In this document: positions 6,277-7,484 of the stretch, in pieces
Numbering within the stretch: the first letter of the stretch is position 1
How the letters are laid out: the number at the start of each line of letters is the position of its first letter
NCBI GenBank assembly: GCA_014378125.1
Contig: JACMOG010000014.1
Span: 1-7,484 of the forward strand
DNA: 7,484 nucleotides
Reading direction: 5' to 3'
DNA from: Vitreoscilla sp.
Lineage (GTDB): Bacteria > Pseudomonadota > Gammaproteobacteria > Burkholderiales > Burkholderiaceae
The notes under the pieces: model-generated
The model's input: only the letters and a program-made list of their open reading frames with translations
Told to the model about the DNA's origin: nothing
Database searches by the model: none
Made by a program: the position numbers and the translations under genes

Positions 6277-6332
6277 AAAAGTCTCGATTGTGCGCCATCT
6301 CCACTGTATTTGCGCGCCAAATTGAGCGCCAA
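6259..6332 (-). repeat. Five helically phased TTGGCGC repeats (putative operator array)
   Basis: On the minus strand TTGGCGC (one copy ATGGCGC) occurs five times, at plus-strand positions 6326-6332, 6314-6320, 6292-6298, 6270-6276 and 6259-6265. Starts are 12, 22, 22 and 11 bp apart, so every copy faces the same side of the helix. The similarity extends 3' as roughly TTGGCGCnCAAT (TTGGCGCTCAAT, TTGGCGCGCAAA, ATGGCGCACAAT, TTGGCGCACAGT, TTGGCGCAAAAA). A T6 run (6253-6258) and an A6 run (6275-6280), 22 bp apart, may add bending. The array starts 34 bp upstream of the Fic-family ATG and about 110 bp upstream of the divergent dehydrogenase gene. It looks like a cooperative binding region for a regulator; the binder is not known. 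Confidence 0.7.
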
Positions 6333-6441
6333 CCGATGTGCTGCAGGATACCGAAGACGCGTCGTTGCTGACGGGCCTGGCGTCGGGCGCCTCGTTTGCA
6401 TGTGCGCGTCTCCGCTGCGCTGCAGCCACCTCGGAGTCGCC

Positions 6442-7484
6442 ATGTCCCGCCTGCTGCCTGCCCTCATCGCCTTCGCCGCCGCCGCGGCCGCGTTCGCCGC
6501 CCATGCCCTGCCAGGTGAGACCCACGTCGGACCCGTGGCTTCGCCGCCGGATACCGTGGGACCGAACCCGGTGATCAAGCCGGTGGACAAGCACCTGATC
6601 CCCACCGTGCAGGTGGCCGTGGCGAAGGGCTGGTCGGCCGGAGACAAACCCGTCGCCGCGCCGGGCCTCGCCGTCGCCGCCTTCGCCACCGGCCTGAATC
6701 ATCCACGCTGGCTCTACGTGCTGCCCAATGGCGACGTGCTGGTGGCCGAGACCAACGCGCCACCCAAGCCGGACGATGCCAAGGGCCTCAAGGGCAAGGC
6801 CATGAAGGCCGTGATGGGCAAGGCCGGCGCGGGCACGCCCACGGCCAACCGCATCGTCCTGCTGCGCGACGCCGACGGCGACGGCATCGCCGAGACGAAG
6901 ACGGTGTTCATCGACGCGCTGAACTCGCCCTTCGGCATGGCGCTGGTGGGCAACGACCTGTACGTGGCCGACTCCGACGAGGTGCTCAAGTTCACCTACA
7001 CCGCCGGGGCCACCAGCATCGCTCAGCCCGGCGTGAAGGTGCCCGACCTGCCCGCCGGCACCATCAACCACCACTGGACGAAGAACATCATCGCCACGCC
7101 GGACGGCAGCAAGCTGTACGCGACCACCGGCTCCAACAGCAACGCCGGCGAGAACGGCATCGACGCCGAGGCCGGCCGCGCGGCCATCTACGAGATCGAC
7201 CGCGCCACCGGCACCAAGCGCGTGTTCGCCAGCGGCCTGCGCAACCCGAACGGCATGGCCTGGGCACCTGGCACCAACGTGTTGTGGACGGTGGCCAACG
7301 AGCGCGACGAGCTCGGCAACGACCTGGTGCCCGACTACCTCACGTCGGTCACGGAGGGCGCGTTCTACGGCTGGCCGTGGAGCTACTACGGCCAGCATGT
7401 GGACGACCGCGTGAAGCCGCCGCGCCCTGACATGGTGGCCAAGGCGATCCCGCCCGACTACGCCCTCGGCGCCCACGTGGCAGC
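6442..7484 (+). CDS. Periplasmic sorbosone dehydrogenase-type PQQ beta-propeller protein (3' end outside window)
   Basis: 347 codons are visible and the frame is open to the right edge. Residues 1-22 ([15 protein letters not shown]...AHA) form a signal peptide with a likely cut after A22, so the enzyme is exported. The rest matches the glucose/sorbosone dehydrogenase propeller family: [39 protein letters not shown] (D143, D145 and D147, a calcium-type loop), NSPFGMAL, a candidate catalytic region NHHWTKNI (H210/H211), [28 protein letters not shown], and NERDELGND...EGAFYGWPW. Such enzymes oxidise aldoses or related carbonyl compounds using PQQ and pass electrons to the respiratory chain; the actual substrate is unknown. 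A Lys-rich insertion ([21 protein letters not shown], about residues 112-132) looks exposed. CGGAG lies 5 nt before the ATG, a good Shine-Dalgarno. It is divergent from the Fic-family gene; a shared regulatory region is possible. Confidence 0.9.
   Translation, partial: MSRLLPALIAFAAAAAAFAAHALPGETHVGPVASPPDTVGPNPVIKPVDKHLIPTVQVAVAKGWSAGDKPVAAPGLAVAAFATGLNHPRWLYVLPNGDVLVAETNAPPKPDDAKGLKGKAMKAVMGKAGAGTPTANRIVLLRDADGDGIAETKTVFIDALNSPFGMALVGNDLYVADSDEVLKFTYTAGATSIAQPGVKVPDLPAGTINHHWTKNIIATPDGSKLYATTGSNSNAGENGIDAEAGRAAIYEIDRATGTKRVFASGLRNPNGMAWAPGTNVLWTVANERDELGNDLVPDYLTSVTEGAFYGWPWSYYGQHVDDRVKPPRPDMVAKAIPPDYALGAHVA

Noticed and set aside
6375..6390. GGCG-TCGGG-CGCC hairpin upstream of the dehydrogenase gene.
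   Set aside because: A 4 bp GC stem is expected by chance in this composition and nothing nearby supports a regulatory role.
6226..6441. Search for a small antitoxin gene next to the Fic-family gene.
   Set aside because: No short frame with a start and ribosome site was found, and the inhibitory helix is already part of the Fic protein (residues 187-193).
6226..7476. The Fic-family reading frame stays open far upstream, giving a possible 895-residue protein.
   Set aside because: The added part is exactly antisense to the well-supported sorbosone-dehydrogenase-type gene and has the Gly/Val/Arg/His-rich composition of shadow frames in high-GC DNA. The ATG at 6225 gives a protein with a sensible N-terminal domain.

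Overview
This is a GC-rich window (most genes read as about 70% G+C or more by eye) from a Gram-negative proteobacterium. The lipoprotein signal, the periplasmic PQQ-type dehydrogenase and the LytS/LytTR pair fit a high-GC betaproteobacterium, most likely Burkholderiales. That placement is inferred from gene style and composition, not from a marker gene. No rRNA, tRNA, CRISPR array or insertion sequence was found.

Left part (1-1698): the start of an outer-membrane or periplasmic lipoprotein gene runs leftward out of the window. It is followed by a stand-alone CheY-like receiver gene, also on the minus strand. A small Cys-containing secreted or membrane-anchored protein of unknown function is divergent from the receiver across a 97 bp gap.

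Centre (1810-4769): a compact plus-strand operon of four genes: a LiaI/LiaF-type four-helix membrane protein, a LiaF-like protein (transmembrane region plus C-terminal repeat domain), a LytS/AlgZ-type sensor kinase and a LytTR response regulator. Junctions are 4 nt overlaps (GTGA and ATGA) or a 13 nt gap, so the genes are probably translated together. By analogy with LiaF of Firmicutes, which restrains its kinase until the envelope is damaged, the two Lia-like proteins probably feed or gate the kinase. Here the kinase and regulator belong to a different family from LiaS/LiaR.

Right part (4770-7484): a Fic-fold protein gene on the minus strand converges on the operon. It is clearly lower in G+C than its neighbours and looks acquired. 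Its Fic loop has Gln where the catalytic His should be and Val where the conserved Gly should be, while a class II inhibitory helix and an N-terminal winged helix-like region are retained. Just upstream are five copies of a TTGGCGC heptamer spaced 11, 22, 22 and 12 bp, all on the same face of the helix. This looks like a cooperative operator. A divergent periplasmic sorbosone-dehydrogenase-type gene begins at 6442 and runs off the right edge.

The most interesting items are the phased repeat array with the degenerate Fic gene, which may be a self-regulating unit, and the Lia-like module wired to a LytS/LytTR pair.
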